In this document: positions 39,498-47,355 of the stretch, piece after piece
Position numbering within the stretch: position 1 is the stretch's first letter
How the letters are laid out: each line of letters begins with the position of its first letter
Virus record (IMG/VR): IMGVR_UViG_3300035688_000002
Span: 36,803 to 100,802 of that record
Source of the DNA: a virus
Direction: 5' to 3' (one strand)
DNA: 64,000 bases
The notes under the pieces: model-generated
Told to the model about the DNA's origin: nothing
The model's input: only the letters and a program-made list of their open reading frames with translations
Databases searched by the model: none
Position numbers and translations under genes: made by a program

Positions 39498-39915
39498 TCT
39501 CTTGCCTCGCCAACTCTGTGCGCATCAGTATGATGACAGGCTTTCCATCTTTCATGGCGTATCTGGCAGTAGCCCATGTCCCTGAGCGCCTTACTTCATC
39601 ATTCTGGAAGGGAGCAACAATCAGAACGTCTGTCTCATCAACGATAGCCCGATTCCGAATAAGGTAAGGAGCCGGATTGTGAATAACATCCCCGGTGCAA
39701 AAAGCCCTGAAATTTTGCATCTCAGGAGGGTGAATGACAATTTTAGGATAACCCTCCGATGATATGGCTTTGACCAGCCTATGAGCGTCTAAATCTGCCC
39801 CAAGACAGTCACCATGGTGAAATTCAGACGGTTGCAGCCGCAGTAAAAGCGATCTAAGAACCAGTTTTTGATTGACAGACATCCCTTTCCGTGTGCCGCT
39901 AAAACCGATTTTCAT
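39484..39915 (-). CDS. SLOG/DprA-like Rossmann protein
   Basis: 143 residues. MKIGFSGTRKGMS, EFHHGDCLGADLDAH, IVIHPPE and RNRAIVDETDVLIVAPF match the SLOG superfamily (YspA-like), which binds nucleotide-derived ligands. Function in phages is unknown; some SLOG proteins act in signalling defence. First gene after promoter variant P6. Confidence 0.8.
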   Translation of the reverse strand: MKIGFSGTRKGMSVNQKLVLRSLLLRLQPSEFHHGDCLGADLDAHRLVKAISSEGYPKIVIHPPEMQNFRAFCTGDVIHNPAPYLIRNRAIVDETDVLIVAPFQNDEVRRSGTWATARYAMKDGKPVIILMRTELARQEIETK

Positions 39916-39935
39916 TGTTTCCCTCCAATAAACAG

Positions 39936-39958
39936 ATTATCTAGGGCTCTATTTATTC
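39936..39958 (-). promoter_or_regulatory. GAAT-N13-GATAAT promoter-like element (P6, variant)
   Basis: Same spacing and -10-like box as the others but GAAT instead of GAAA/G. Upstream of 39484-39915, followed by TGGAGGG. Confidence 0.5.
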
Positions 39959-40417
39959 ATTTCTCTTAAAATGCGGACAGATTGACACAGTATCTTCGCT
40001 GGGCAAAGCAACCCAAGGCCCCATCCAATTCCTAGGGCGATATTGACGTTGGCATTGTCCAATTCCTAGCGGATCATGACTCCGAATGAAAAAAGCGCAA
40101 TCCCCACAACGCACTCCTGGATTCTGTTCTCCTCCAAACGAAAGTGAAGGAGTGCCAACAACATGATAGCCATGTTTTGTCCGGGTTGCTATAGTTTTCC
40201 TTACCTCTTTTATCATCTCCTCTCGGACATTGAAAGTCATTGTGTTTGCATGATGAGATGAGATATCTCCCTCCCTGTAACGATAGGCTTCTAAAGACAT
40301 CCGCCCCCAGTGATATACCACGTCCCATGAGCCCATTCTGTAAGTGACTGAGATGTGATAGAATTTTCTATGGGGCGGAGTGGTATTCTCAAGTCTTACT
40401 TCTCCCATCCAGGACAT
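39953..40417 (-). CDS. WGR-domain protein with zinc module
   Basis: 154 residues. FYHISVTYRMGSWDVVYHWGRMS contains the WGR triplet and surrounding strands of the WGR domain, found in PARPs and some nucleic-acid enzymes. The C-terminal half has RCGDCAFFI ... GQCQRQYRPRNW ... CPHFKR, likely a zinc site. Close to the ligase and SLOG genes. Confidence 0.78.
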   Translation of the reverse strand: MSWMGEVRLENTTPPHRKFYHISVTYRMGSWDVVYHWGRMSLEAYRYREGDISSHHANTMTFNVREEMIKEVRKTIATRTKHGYHVVGTPSLSFGGEQNPGVRCGDCAFFIRSHDPLGIGQCQRQYRPRNWMGPWVALPSEDTVSICPHFKRNE

Positions 40418-40418
40418 T

Positions 40419-40727
40419 TTATCTCCTTGTGACTTTCATCCCTATCAGTTTTTCAAGATATTTGAACATCTTCTCTGACTCTTTACCCACTCTGACAGTC
40501 CACTTTTTAATTCTCCGTCTCGGCTTCTCTTCGGCACTGACTATCTCAAGCAAATTAAGGCCTGTTTCAGATGTGCCTGTGACAAAGAAACACCATTTAT
40601 AGCTGCCTGCAATCTTGTCCGGCTTGCCCAGGACTTTCATCAGCTTCGGATATGGAAGGACAAACTCACCCACATCCCTTACTTTGCCGTTTGTAGCTCT
40701 GGTTTTAACTCTGATTTTCTCGCACAT
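40419..40727 (-). CDS. Hypothetical protein
   Basis: 102 residues, alpha/beta, Lys-rich (RRRIKKWTVRVGKESEKM). No recognised motif. Ends near the WGR gene start. Confidence 0.62.
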   Translation of the reverse strand: MCEKIRVKTRATNGKVRDVGEFVLPYPKLMKVLGKPDKIAGSYKWCFFVTGTSETGLNLLEIVSAEEKPRRRIKKWTVRVGKESEKMFKYLEKLIGMKVTRR

Positions 40728-40734
40728 TCAAATC

Positions 40735-41166
40735 TCAATTCTCCCCCTCTCTCATTTTCTTACTCGCCTCAAGTAATTTTCTTGCAATTTCAACGACTTT
40801 GGCAGCTCCAAGCTTAGCACCTAGGGGCATCCCCTCATCTACTTGTTTCTGATTCATTTTTTCTTTCTCATAGGCTGTTATCAGAGCTCCTATCATGCCT
40901 TCTATCCACGGAGCTGCGGCATAACCCCAATGTTGACCAGACTGAGGCATAAAAGACCCCAAATCAGGGCATAAGTGAAACATTTCTCCTATGGTTCGTG
41001 CCATCCACAGAGCACCACTTGAAAAATCACCAAAAGCACTCTCCTCTGCTGTGCATACTGTAAAGGCTGTAACCATAGCTCTGAGCGTCTTGGCTAAAGA
41101 GGCTCCATCGCCCTCTGTTGCCTTAATCGCTGCCTCTATTAGTTCTTTCGCTGAGATTGTCTCCAT
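40735..41166 (-). CDS. Hypothetical helical protein
   Basis: 143 residues, Ala-rich, all-helical, AAAAGGAG site. No family recognised. Overlaps the following gene by 44 nt. Confidence 0.65.
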   Translation of the reverse strand: METISAKELIEAAIKATEGDGASLAKTLRAMVTAFTVCTAEESAFGDFSSGALWMARTIGEMFHLCPDLGSFMPQSGQHWGYAAAPWIEGMIGALITAYEKEKMNQKQVDEGMPLGAKLGAAKVVEIARKLLEASKKMREGEN

Positions 41167-41338
41167 TTTTCATTCTCCTTTTATAGACATCCCAATCACG
41201 GATCTGTTTGTCCCTATAGATTCCTAAATGTCTGGGAGGATCTGCTATCCCTTCCCTTGAACAGTCTGGGCAAATCCTCTGTTGAGGAAGAATCTTAATG
41301 AAACCTGCACCACAGTATCGACAATATCCGATTATCAC
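41123..41338 (-). CDS. Small zinc-ribbon protein
   Basis: About 71 residues from GTG 41338 (TTG at 41365 is the alternative). CRYCGAGF and CPDCSREG give a four-Cys zinc ribbon; C-terminus charged. The GTG follows directly on the stop of the 12-codon peptide at 41340, implying coupling. Confidence 0.55.
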   Translation of the reverse strand: MIIGYCRYCGAGFIKILPQQRICPDCSREGIADPPRHLGIYRDKQIRDWDVYKRRMKNGDNLSERTNRGSD

Positions 41339-41339
41339 C

Positions 41340-41378
41340 CTATTTATCCCACTCACTTTCTTCAATGCGAATTTCCAT
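41340..41378 (-). CDS. Putative 12-residue leader peptide
   Basis: ATG 41378 behind AAGGAG, ends TAG at 41340-41342, overlapping nothing but abutting the GTG of the next gene. MEIRIEESEWDK. May set translation of the zinc-ribbon protein; small and uncertain. Confidence 0.3.
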   Translation of the reverse strand: MEIRIEESEWDK

Positions 41379-41389
41379 CTTCACTCTCC

Positions 41390-41962
41390 TTAAAGGGCCT
41401 CAACCGGGCCACTCACTGCGTCGAGAAATTCAAACAAAGCGTCTCTGAAAGTTCGATAAGCCTCGCCTTCTCTTTTATTCTTTGTAAAACCTACTGAGAC
41501 CAAAATTTCCTCGTGCAGTCTTTGTCGTTCAAGCTCCAAATCTAGGAGGTAATCAAGGGGCACAACAGAAGGCACTCCTGCGCGCATCGCGTCTCTTAAT
41601 CTTTTCACAACTTGCTCAGCGTATCGCTCTATGAGCTCATGCCTAACTCTTTTTCCACCGATTTTAATATACTGAGACTCGATGAATTCGAGATGCTCTT
41701 TGAGTCTCCTCTTAAATTCCACGTCCTCTTGCAGAGAAAATATCATGCCTTCCTTTGTCTTCACAATAGTGGCATCACCGTGTAGAATTTTCTCTTTTTG
41801 TTCCGCCCTGAGTCCAACGATACATGAAAGAACCCTCTTAGCCCATGCCTTTCGCCTCGGCTCGAACCAATAAGCCTGTTGCACAAGCCTAACGATGCCC
41901 TCCGGGCAAACTGTGAAATGCAATTTTAAGCTCTCTGTTGGATGTGGATGTGTTTCGACCAT
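41390..41962 (-). CDS. Hypothetical basic protein
   Basis: 190 residues from ATG 41962; the TTG at 41977 overlaps the upstream stop. Helical, with RVRHELIERYAEQVVKRLRDA. No recognised domain. Follows the RadC/JAB gene. Confidence 0.66.
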   Translation of the reverse strand: MVETHPHPTESLKLHFTVCPEGIVRLVQQAYWFEPRRKAWAKRVLSCIVGLRAEQKEKILHGDATIVKTKEGMIFSLQEDVEFKRRLKEHLEFIESQYIKIGGKRVRHELIERYAEQVVKRLRDAMRAGVPSVVPLDYLLDLELERQRLHEEILVSVGFTKNKREGEAYRTFRDALFEFLDAVSGPVEAL

Positions 41963-41966
41963 CTTC

Positions 41967-42668
41967 CTATCCCTCAACCGTGTAAGCGATAGGCTTTGCT
42001 TCGGGCAGCGCAGGATTCTTGCTATCCTTGAAAGAGTAATAGCTAGTAGCGCTGACGATTATGAAATCCAGAAGAATGAATCCCATCATCTCTGCGCCTT
42101 TTGCCAAAGCAAAGCAGAACGTTTCATCGTTGGAAGAAGGACGGGGATCGGAAATTGAAGCCGGATGATTGTGGCAGACAGCAAATTTGTTAGAGCCTAT
42201 AAGCCAAGCCACCTTGAATATCTGTCTTGAATCAATTGCCACCATGTCCATGCAGCCACTGTAAATGTCATAGCCTATAGGTTTCTGAGAGTTGTCCATG
42301 AAAATGACAACTGCATGCTCTCTGTCCTTCTCTGCCAGCCTGCTTACGATACGGAAGAGATCAGAAGAATCTTTGACAGCCTCTCCCGTCCATTCAAATT
42401 GTCCATCTTCGACAAATCTGGTTTCAACTCTCCGAAGGAATTTCAGCTTTGAATCATCGTGCTTCTCGAAGCCTCCCTCAAAGGGGGATTTTTGCTTTTT
42501 CTCTGTCCATTGTTCTTTCGATGGCTTTAGAGAAATCCTCACGGGCTTCTTACAGTTTGAGCATTTAATTATCACAGCTTCTTTCTCCAGATACTCTGGA
42601 GACAGAATGAATGAGTCCTTGCTCCCGCAGGCACGACACTTGTAGTTAATCATTCTTCCTTTGTCCAT
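41967..42668 (-). CDS. RadC/JAB-like metalloprotein with zinc ribbon
   Basis: 233 residues. N-terminal zinc ribbon (CRACGSKD ... CSNCKKP), then a RadC-like JAB domain: VCHNHPASISDPRPSSND is the H-x-H ... S-x-x-D zinc motif, followed by FILLDFIIVSATSYYSF as in RadC. RadC-type JAB domains occur in phage anti-restriction and repair genes. It is a second JAB-fold protein in this window; coupled to 41390-41962. Confidence 0.82.
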   Translation of the reverse strand: MDKGRMINYKCRACGSKDSFILSPEYLEKEAVIIKCSNCKKPVRISLKPSKEQWTEKKQKSPFEGGFEKHDDSKLKFLRRVETRFVEDGQFEWTGEAVKDSSDLFRIVSRLAEKDREHAVVIFMDNSQKPIGYDIYSGCMDMVAIDSRQIFKVAWLIGSNKFAVCHNHPASISDPRPSSNDETFCFALAKGAEMMGFILLDFIIVSATSYYSFKDSKNPALPEAKPIAYTVEG

Positions 42669-42918
42669 GACTTCTCCTTTTTTCTGAGTCTAAGACATGC
42701 ATAGAAACCCTCGCATCGGGTTTCAAAAGATTCATCCGCCTTACAAGCTCCTCCCAGCACATCTTTAACTGTTTACCGATTAGAATTCCCTTGACGGCGA
42801 ATCTTTTATCGCCATGCTTTGACATTGCCTCCAGTACGTCAATGTAATGATAGTGTAACTCCTGGAGCTTCTTATCTGGAAGCTTCACCAATTCTGCCAT
42901 TGTAGGTAGCTTTATCAT
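42646..42918 (-). CDS. Small helical protein
   Basis: 90 residues. KKLQELHYHYIDVLEAMSKHG helix; no known family. First gene after promoter element P7; overlaps the RadC/JAB start by 23 nt, so is part of its operon. Confidence 0.66.
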   Translation of the reverse strand: MIKLPTMAELVKLPDKKLQELHYHYIDVLEAMSKHGDKRFAVKGILIGKQLKMCWEELVRRMNLLKPDARVSMHVLDSEKRRSHGQRKND

Positions 42919-42959
42919 TTCTTTCTCATTCTCTCTCTCTCTCCTTCTCAGAATATAAA

Positions 42960-42982
42960 ATTATCACAGCGACTTAGACTTC
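42960..42982 (-). promoter_or_regulatory. GAAG-N13-GATAAT promoter-like element (P7)
   Basis: Minus-strand GAAG-N13-GATAAT then TTTATATTCTGAG, 42 nt before the ATG of 42646-42918. Overlaps the end of the methyltransferase gene. Confidence 0.65.
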
Positions 42983-43618
42983 CTCAGTCTTCAGAGCCTC
43001 TATCACAATGTTTGCAGGTGAAAGAATGTTTATGTCTTGGAAGCAGGAGACTTTGCCAACACACTGATCCGCCAGCTTGAGGCACCAAAAGTCATAGGAT
43101 TTCATGCCTCTCTGTTGAAATAGCGAATATCTGGGCTGGCTGGATTCCCCTACACAACATGGAATCATAATGAGAGCTTTTGCCCTGCTCGAAGAGTTAT
43201 AGAGCTTGACAATCTGTGAAGCCAGCTCTTTACAGGGGTGGGACGAGATTAAGATGCTATCTTTTGCCGAAACTGCGTTGGTTCCTAGCACGATGTTTAG
43301 GATGTCTTGAGAGAAATACTCCCACCTTTGGATTGACGGCCACCCTGCCTTTTGGGCCTGCTCCTTTGTCCGTTTGTCAAGGGCGTAGCAGAATTTCACT
43401 GGCAGCGTGAACACAGACAGCACTCCTGCCAGACAGTTTCCAGCACAGAGGTCATAGACTGTGTATTTCATTGGCTCTTTGAGGGTAATAGCTCGCAGAC
43501 GCTGACGGATAGCCACAGCCTCTGTAATCTCCTTTTCGACATTGTTGAAAGGGGAAAGAGCGTTGAGGATGTCTCCCGCTGCTCTTAGACTAAGGAATTG
43601 CTTTACGTATGAGCTCAT
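42974..43618 (-). CDS. SAM-dependent methyltransferase-like protein
   Basis: 214 residues. Motif I VYDLCAGNCLAGVLSVF (D-x-x-A-G-x) and ILISSHPCKELASQIV followed by ALIMIPCCVG, where PCC replaces the usual catalytic strand, resemble the Methyltransf_32/TRMT13-like group of RNA methyltransferases. Overlaps the radical SAM gene by 29 nt. Substrate not known; tRNA or rRNA is plausible. Confidence 0.7.
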   Translation of the reverse strand: MSSYVKQFLSLRAAGDILNALSPFNNVEKEITEAVAIRQRLRAITLKEPMKYTVYDLCAGNCLAGVLSVFTLPVKFCYALDKRTKEQAQKAGWPSIQRWEYFSQDILNIVLGTNAVSAKDSILISSHPCKELASQIVKLYNSSSRAKALIMIPCCVGESSQPRYSLFQQRGMKSYDFWCLKLADQCVGKVSCFQDINILSPANIVIEALKTEEV

Positions 43619-44273
43619 ATGCTCCTCCTTCTTTCGGAAGTTCTGGCGTTTGAGTCAGAAAAACCGAAAAATCTGTTAAAATTTCATAATTTGGCATCAG
43701 AAAATGACGGTCATTGACACAATAATCCCGTCTGTTGATTTTAATAGAGAAGCTGTTGTAACTCCTCCACTCTTTGCTGTAGAGTAGATTCTCATCAAAA
43801 ATCTCTGAGCCAAATTTATCCTCATTTATTGTTAGGCCGCTGTAGCCTCGATCGAGTAAAATTCTCTCAGCAAAAACCTCATACTGAGAGGCCATAATTG
43901 AACCAAAAACTCGTAGCTCCGGCGGCACCTTGGGAGCCTCTGATATGCCGTCATGCAGAGAAAGGACAATCTCCTTAAGGGTGCGAGCTAAAGGGAGATA
44001 TAGGAACGTTGGGTGCGAGGTGGTAAGATAGACATTTCCAGAAAACACTGTTACGCAGAACGCTATTTTGGGAGCAAGAAGTGGTGAAAGTAACGGCTCT
44101 CCCCCACTCAGCATGATTCCCTCATAGCCATGATTCTTGAGAGTTTGGAGCGGATGCATCAGAGCGTCAAGACTAAGTTCTTCTGGAAATCTTTCTGGAC
44201 TTAGGTTCTTATTCAGACAGAAACTACAGGAACGATCACATTTGAGTGTAACTATGAACTTACACAGCTTCAT
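43590..44273 (-). CDS. Radical SAM protein
   Basis: 227 residues. C12-x3-C16-x2-C19 (KCDRSCSFC) binds the 4Fe-4S cluster and SAM; IMLSGGEPL is the SAM-contacting GGEP motif. The short C-terminal part is without the extra clusters of peptide-modifying enzymes. Phage radical SAM proteins can act in base modification (queuosine/preQ0-like) or as viperin-type enzymes; no accompanying genes identify this one. Coupled to a zinc protein and methyltransferase. Confidence 0.86.
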   Translation of the reverse strand: MKLCKFIVTLKCDRSCSFCLNKNLSPERFPEELSLDALMHPLQTLKNHGYEGIMLSGGEPLLSPLLAPKIAFCVTVFSGNVYLTTSHPTFLYLPLARTLKEIVLSLHDGISEAPKVPPELRVFGSIMASQYEVFAERILLDRGYSGLTINEDKFGSEIFDENLLYSKEWRSYNSFSIKINRRDYCVNDRHFLMPNYEILTDFSVFLTQTPELPKEGGAYELIRKAIP

Positions 44274-44599
44274 TTATTATTCTCCCCTCTCATTCTCACA
44301 GCATCTTTAAATGAGCTAACTTCTCTTTCTGTAATGGGCTTGGTCTTTATCCTCGGACTCCACCCACACTCAGGACAGCAACAGTGATAAGTGTAATTGT
44401 CGGTGTTTGTATATTTAACTTCTCTAAATATCCCACACTTCTCGGGAGCGAGAGAATTGCAAAATTCCCCGTGTTCTGGACACTGAAAGATGAAATCTGC
44501 TCCACTTCCCCACCTCTCTGTCGTCTCATGGACATTCCCGCATCTCTCGCATTCAAAAGTCTTAACAGAGATTACTCGCTCAAACTCTCTTTTAATCAT
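44270..44599 (-). CDS. Zinc-ribbon protein
   Basis: 109 residues. CERCGNVHE, CPEHGEFC, and CCCPECGWSP form zinc sites. Directly precedes the radical SAM gene (ATGA overlap), possibly its partner. No family recognised. Confidence 0.68.
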   Translation of the reverse strand: MIKREFERVISVKTFECERCGNVHETTERWGSGADFIFQCPEHGEFCNSLAPEKCGIFREVKYTNTDNYTYHCCCPECGWSPRIKTKPITEREVSSFKDAVRMRGENNK

Positions 44600-44611
44600 G
44601 CTGTCTCCTTT

Positions 44612-45037
44612 CTACAATGATTTTTGTGTTTTCATCCAAGAGAACCATCGCATAAATCTCTTTGCCACTTTATCATCGGGAACAGTTAGAGTATAACCTG
44701 GTTCACGCAAACTCTTCACACTAACTCCAAAACCTTTCTTATTCCTTTTGGCTCGGACCCATTTCAATCCACCAGCTAAAGCAATACTCTGCAATTCCCG
44801 ATAACATCGAATCTGATAACTGTCTGATTGAAAAGCATTCTTTGTTTTCACTATCTCCTTTCTTAAGGCCCTCCTACTTACTACCTCTCTAGTGCCGTTC
44901 TTAAACTGCACCGAGACGCTGTTTTTGCCTAAAACCGATAAGATTTTGCATCTGCGTCCCTTTAATTCTTTCCTCTTAGGATTGTTTGACCAAGAGTAAA
45001 TGTACCAAATTTGAGTCAAATTAATTCTCCTCACCAT
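44612..45037 (-). CDS. Conserved phage protein with N-terminal beta module
   Basis: 141 residues from ATG 45037, ATGA overlap with the upstream gene. KGRRCKILSVLGKNSVSVQF then VSRRALRK matches a short domain common in phage proteins. The C-terminal VRAKRNKKGFGVSVKSL is basic. Unknown biochemical role. Confidence 0.7.
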   Translation of the reverse strand: MVRRINLTQIWYIYSWSNNPKRKELKGRRCKILSVLGKNSVSVQFKNGTREVVSRRALRKEIVKTKNAFQSDSYQIRCYRELQSIALAGGLKWVRAKRNKKGFGVSVKSLREPGYTLTVPDDKVAKRFMRWFSWMKTQKSL

Positions 45038-45471
45038 GATACGGTAAAGCACTCTTTTCCCTTATTCTCTTCTAAGAATTTTATTATCTCTGCCTCATAA
45101 GCCAAGTCATAGCCTGTCTCATTCTTGAGGGAAAAAGCTTTTCTGATTTTAGCGATAAGAAGGTCATCAATGACTCTAAATCCCTCGCCGATTATATTAT
45201 GGATACGCTCTATGAGTGGAGGAACGTAACGCTTTGGCTTGCCAGTAAGTGCAGCCTTTAACCATGATACTTCTCCTACCCAAACGCTCGTTGACTCTTC
45301 TATGTGTTTCCAATGCTGACAATCACACTGAGAGATATCTTTGTCCAGACACTTGTTTCCGCCCCTATCCATTCGGAAATACTTAGAACCGAGTGAGCAG
45401 GAAAAGAAGCACTCCAGGTCTCGCTCCGACATTTCTTCTGTTTTTATGTGAATGTGTAGGTCTGCTGACAT
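45031..45471 (-). CDS. Hypothetical protein
   Basis: 146 residues, Cys pattern DISQCDCQHW in the middle, otherwise alpha/beta. MSADLHIHIKTEEMSERDLE start is typical of conserved phage hypotheticals. GGGGGAAATAAA site, coupled to 45473-45640. Confidence 0.68.
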   Translation of the reverse strand: MSADLHIHIKTEEMSERDLECFFSCSLGSKYFRMDRGGNKCLDKDISQCDCQHWKHIEESTSVWVGEVSWLKAALTGKPKRYVPPLIERIHNIIGEGFRVIDDLLIAKIRKAFSLKNETGYDLAYEAEIIKFLEENKGKECFTVSW

Positions 45472-45472
45472 T

Positions 45473-45640
45473 TTATTTCCCCCTTTTTTTAAATCTGCAA
45501 AAGGGCGCGATTTTATCTACCTCTGGTATTGTTATGCCCCAAGTTGGGTCATTTCTTATTGTACATTTATATCCATGTATATTACTCTTACAAAAAGGGC
45601 AATCTGCACATCTGCTTACTTTAATCTTAATTTCTACCAT
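45473..45640 (-). CDS. 55-residue zinc-binding protein
   Basis: ATG 45640, TAA 45473. MVEIKIKVSRCADCPFCKSN then YKCTIRN and APFCRF: four to five Cys in a compact fold. It fills a 169-nt gap and ends at the next gene's start, supporting it as a real gene. Confidence 0.62.
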   Translation of the reverse strand: MVEIKIKVSRCADCPFCKSNIHGYKCTIRNDPTWGITIPEVDKIAPFCRFKKRGK

Positions 45641-45641
45641 T

Positions 45642-45857
45642 TTATTTCTCCTTCCAGAGACGACTCTTTCTGGTTTTAACTACTGTAACAAAAGAAGAGT
45701 GCCCAATATGACCGATTCCTCCAAACCGCCCTTCTGAATCAGCCCCGAAATCATCACTCAAACGTCTCAGATAAGTTTTCAATGCCTCTTCTGCTTGCTT
45801 CCTAGAGTAGGGAGCATTGATAGACACATCCAATGTGATTTTTGCTTTGAATCTCAT
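45642..45857 (-). CDS. Small beta-alpha protein
   Basis: 71 residues from ATG 45857 with GGAGG. MRFKAKITLDVSINAPYSRKQ, then a helix and second strand with FVTVVK. Unknown; dodecin-like or ferredoxin-like folds would fit by size. Confidence 0.62.
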   Translation of the reverse strand: MRFKAKITLDVSINAPYSRKQAEEALKTYLRRLSDDFGADSEGRFGGIGHIGHSSFVTVVKTRKSRLWKEK

Positions 45858-45858
45858 C

Positions 45859-46116
45859 TCAAACCTCCACACTTTTAAATGCTACTGATTTTATGTCTTT
45901 TACCCAGACATCACCTAACTCATAGCCTCTTGCTGATTGTTCCCGTGTTATTGGACTGCTGACAGCACAGAACCAACGTGCATATGGATTCTTTGACTCC
46001 CGTTCGGGAGTCTGATATTTCTTTAAGACCTTCCAAGTCCAGGTCCCATCAAAAGAGACCCAGACTTCATAAGGATTATCTATCGGTCTGGTTTTCGCAC
46101 AAAGGTTTTTGCTCAT
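45859..46116 (-). CDS. Hypothetical protein
   Basis: 85 residues with strands NPYEVWVSFDGTWTWKVL and ARWFCAVSSPITREQ. No family recognised. Ends 2 nt before the next start. Confidence 0.62.
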   Translation of the reverse strand: MSKNLCAKTRPIDNPYEVWVSFDGTWTWKVLKKYQTPERESKNPYARWFCAVSSPITREQSARGYELGDVWVKDIKSVAFKSVEV

Positions 46117-46172
46117 TTCTCTCTCCTGCTATCAGATTTTTATTGTATCAATCGCTCTCTTAACGAGTTCAC

Positions 46173-46502
46173 TCACAGCCTTATGACCTCTCCGGCTTTC
46201 TTAGCCAGCTCCTTCACTGTTGTGATTTCGCCACTCGAGGAAATGAGAACGTCGGTGTCATTTGTTCCCTTTCCAACATACAACATCATGCCTTTCTTAT
46301 CGCCTCCGTAGGATGTCCATGCCCCTTCTTCGTGCTGGGAGAAAATCGCTTGCAGGAAATTCTTTGTCTCCTCTCCGCTTTCAAGCACCAATGTTCCAGC
46401 AAGGCCCTTATTGACCCAAATTCTGACTTCAGTATGGGAGCCTTTCTCTGAGAGGCTGACATTAGAGATCGGATGCTTTAACCTATAGTAACTGTTGCTC
46501 AT
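46173..46502 (-). CDS. Hypothetical protein
   Basis: 109 residues from ATG 46502 (AAGGAGAGAG). Beta-rich (TEVRIWVNKGLAGTLVLESGE) then an alpha segment. No recognised family. Between it and 46116 is a 56-bp gap holding only a 14-codon frame. Confidence 0.62.
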   Translation of the reverse strand: MSNSYYRLKHPISNVSLSEKGSHTEVRIWVNKGLAGTLVLESGEETKNFLQAIFSQHEEGAWTSYGGDKKGMMLYVGKGTNDTDVLISSSGEITTVKELAKKAGEVIRL

Positions 46503-46512
46503 TACTCTCTCC

Positions 46513-46719
46513 TTACTTAAAATAGGTGTGATGGCGAAAACCACCAAAGATTTTTACATTCGAGGCGAGAATCCAACCTTTCTCTCCGTTGTGATGAAAG
46601 TAATACACAACTTTCCTTGCCTTTGTCTCACCCTTCTCAATCACTGCCTCGAATCCCTCGCCCGCATACTGCCCCAGGACTAAGCCTGTGTCGAGCTCTT
46701 TAACGAATCTGATTGACAT
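46513..46719 (-). CDS. Small beta-rich protein
   Basis: 68 residues, GGAGGAG site. MSIRFVKELDTGLVLGQYAG suggests a small SH3- or ubiquitin-like barrel; no family assignment. Overlaps the upstream gene by 40 nt. Confidence 0.62.
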   Translation of the reverse strand: MSIRFVKELDTGLVLGQYAGEGFEAVIEKGETKARKVVYYFHHNGEKGWILASNVKIFGGFRHHTYFK

Positions 46720-47066
46720 TGACTCCTCCTCTCTATTGCCCTTTTCATGCTCTCAAGGAGCTTCCGGGCTCTGGCTTTGGCTCTATTTCTCCTTTTGTGT
46801 TCCGCAACTCTCTTTATTTCCCATGTCCATCTGCTCTTATCGACCCTGTCTCTCTTTGGTTGATAGAGCCATGAGACGAACTTGCCATTTTCATTCCTAA
46901 CCGATGACCAACAGAACAGATACTTCTTCTTGCCCCTGACTATGCTAAAGAAACACCACCGAAGGCCTTCCGGAAACTTCAGCTTTGAGGAAGTGTGACT
47001 GTAAGTCTCCTTCCCAAAGATGTCTTTAAGAGCCTTATTGAGCAAGTGTTCAATGTTGACTATCAC
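46680..47066 (-). CDS. Hypothetical basic protein
   Basis: 128 residues from GTG 47066 (GGAGGAGAAA). IVNIEHLLNKALKDIFG start; C-terminal KRRNRAKARARKLLESMKRA is strongly basic. First gene after promoter element P8. Unknown. Confidence 0.62.
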   Translation of the reverse strand: MIVNIEHLLNKALKDIFGKETYSHTSSKLKFPEGLRWCFFSIVRGKKKYLFCWSSVRNENGKFVSWLYQPKRDRVDKSRWTWEIKRVAEHKRRNRAKARARKLLESMKRAIERRSQCQSDSLKSSTQA

Positions 47067-47089
47067 TTTCTCCTCCTCTCACTATAATG

Positions 47090-47112
47090 ATTATCGCTTC
47101 CTCTCTCTTTTC
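47090..47112 (-). promoter_or_regulatory. GAAA-N13-GATAAT promoter-like element (P8)
   Basis: Minus-strand GAAA-N13-GATAAT then CATTATAGTGAGAGGAGG. Just downstream of tRNA-Pro and 24 nt before the GTG start of 46680-47066. Confidence 0.65.
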
Positions 47113-47145
47113 CGCTTCCCCCCGACAGAAGGTGTATCTAAGGGG

Positions 47146-47220
47146 TGGTTGGGGAGGTGGGAATCGAACCCACAATTCAGTGCTTCCAAGACACCGCGGT
47201 TGCCTAAACCTCTCTCCCCA
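47146..47220 (-). tRNA. tRNA-Pro (anticodon TGG)
   Basis: 75 nt. Acceptor TGGGGAG/CTCCCCA, D stem GGT/ACC, anticodon arm GGTGT-CTTGGAA-GCACT, T arm GTGGG-TTCGATT-CCCAC, A73 and an encoded CCA. The anticodon UGG reads Pro codons; it may supplement host tRNA. U8 is A here, a minor deviation. Confidence 0.82.
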
Positions 47221-47270
47221 GCTCTCCATTGTTTAGTCCATCAGCTAATCCAAACACTCTAATAACAAAG

Positions 47271-47350
47271 GAAGGGTCAGTCCCTTTGAGGCCACTGGCA
47301 TCGACTCGTTTTGCTTCGAGCGTCTCCAAGCCCCTGGGAACCGACCCTTC
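47271..47350 (-). ncRNA. Structured RNA candidate between tRNA-Pro and a gene
   Basis: GAAGGGTC (47271-47278) pairs with GACCCTTC (47343-47350) around an inner CTCG/CGAG hairpin (47305-47320) and further short repeats. It lies between the stop of 47356-47769 and tRNA-Pro, so it would be cut from the same transcript. It does not fold as a tRNA. No class recognised. Confidence 0.4.
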
Positions 47351-47355
47351 ACGTT

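Noticed and set aside
47271-47350. A second tRNA next to tRNA-Pro
   Set aside because: Acceptor-like stem present, but no T arm or anticodon arm.
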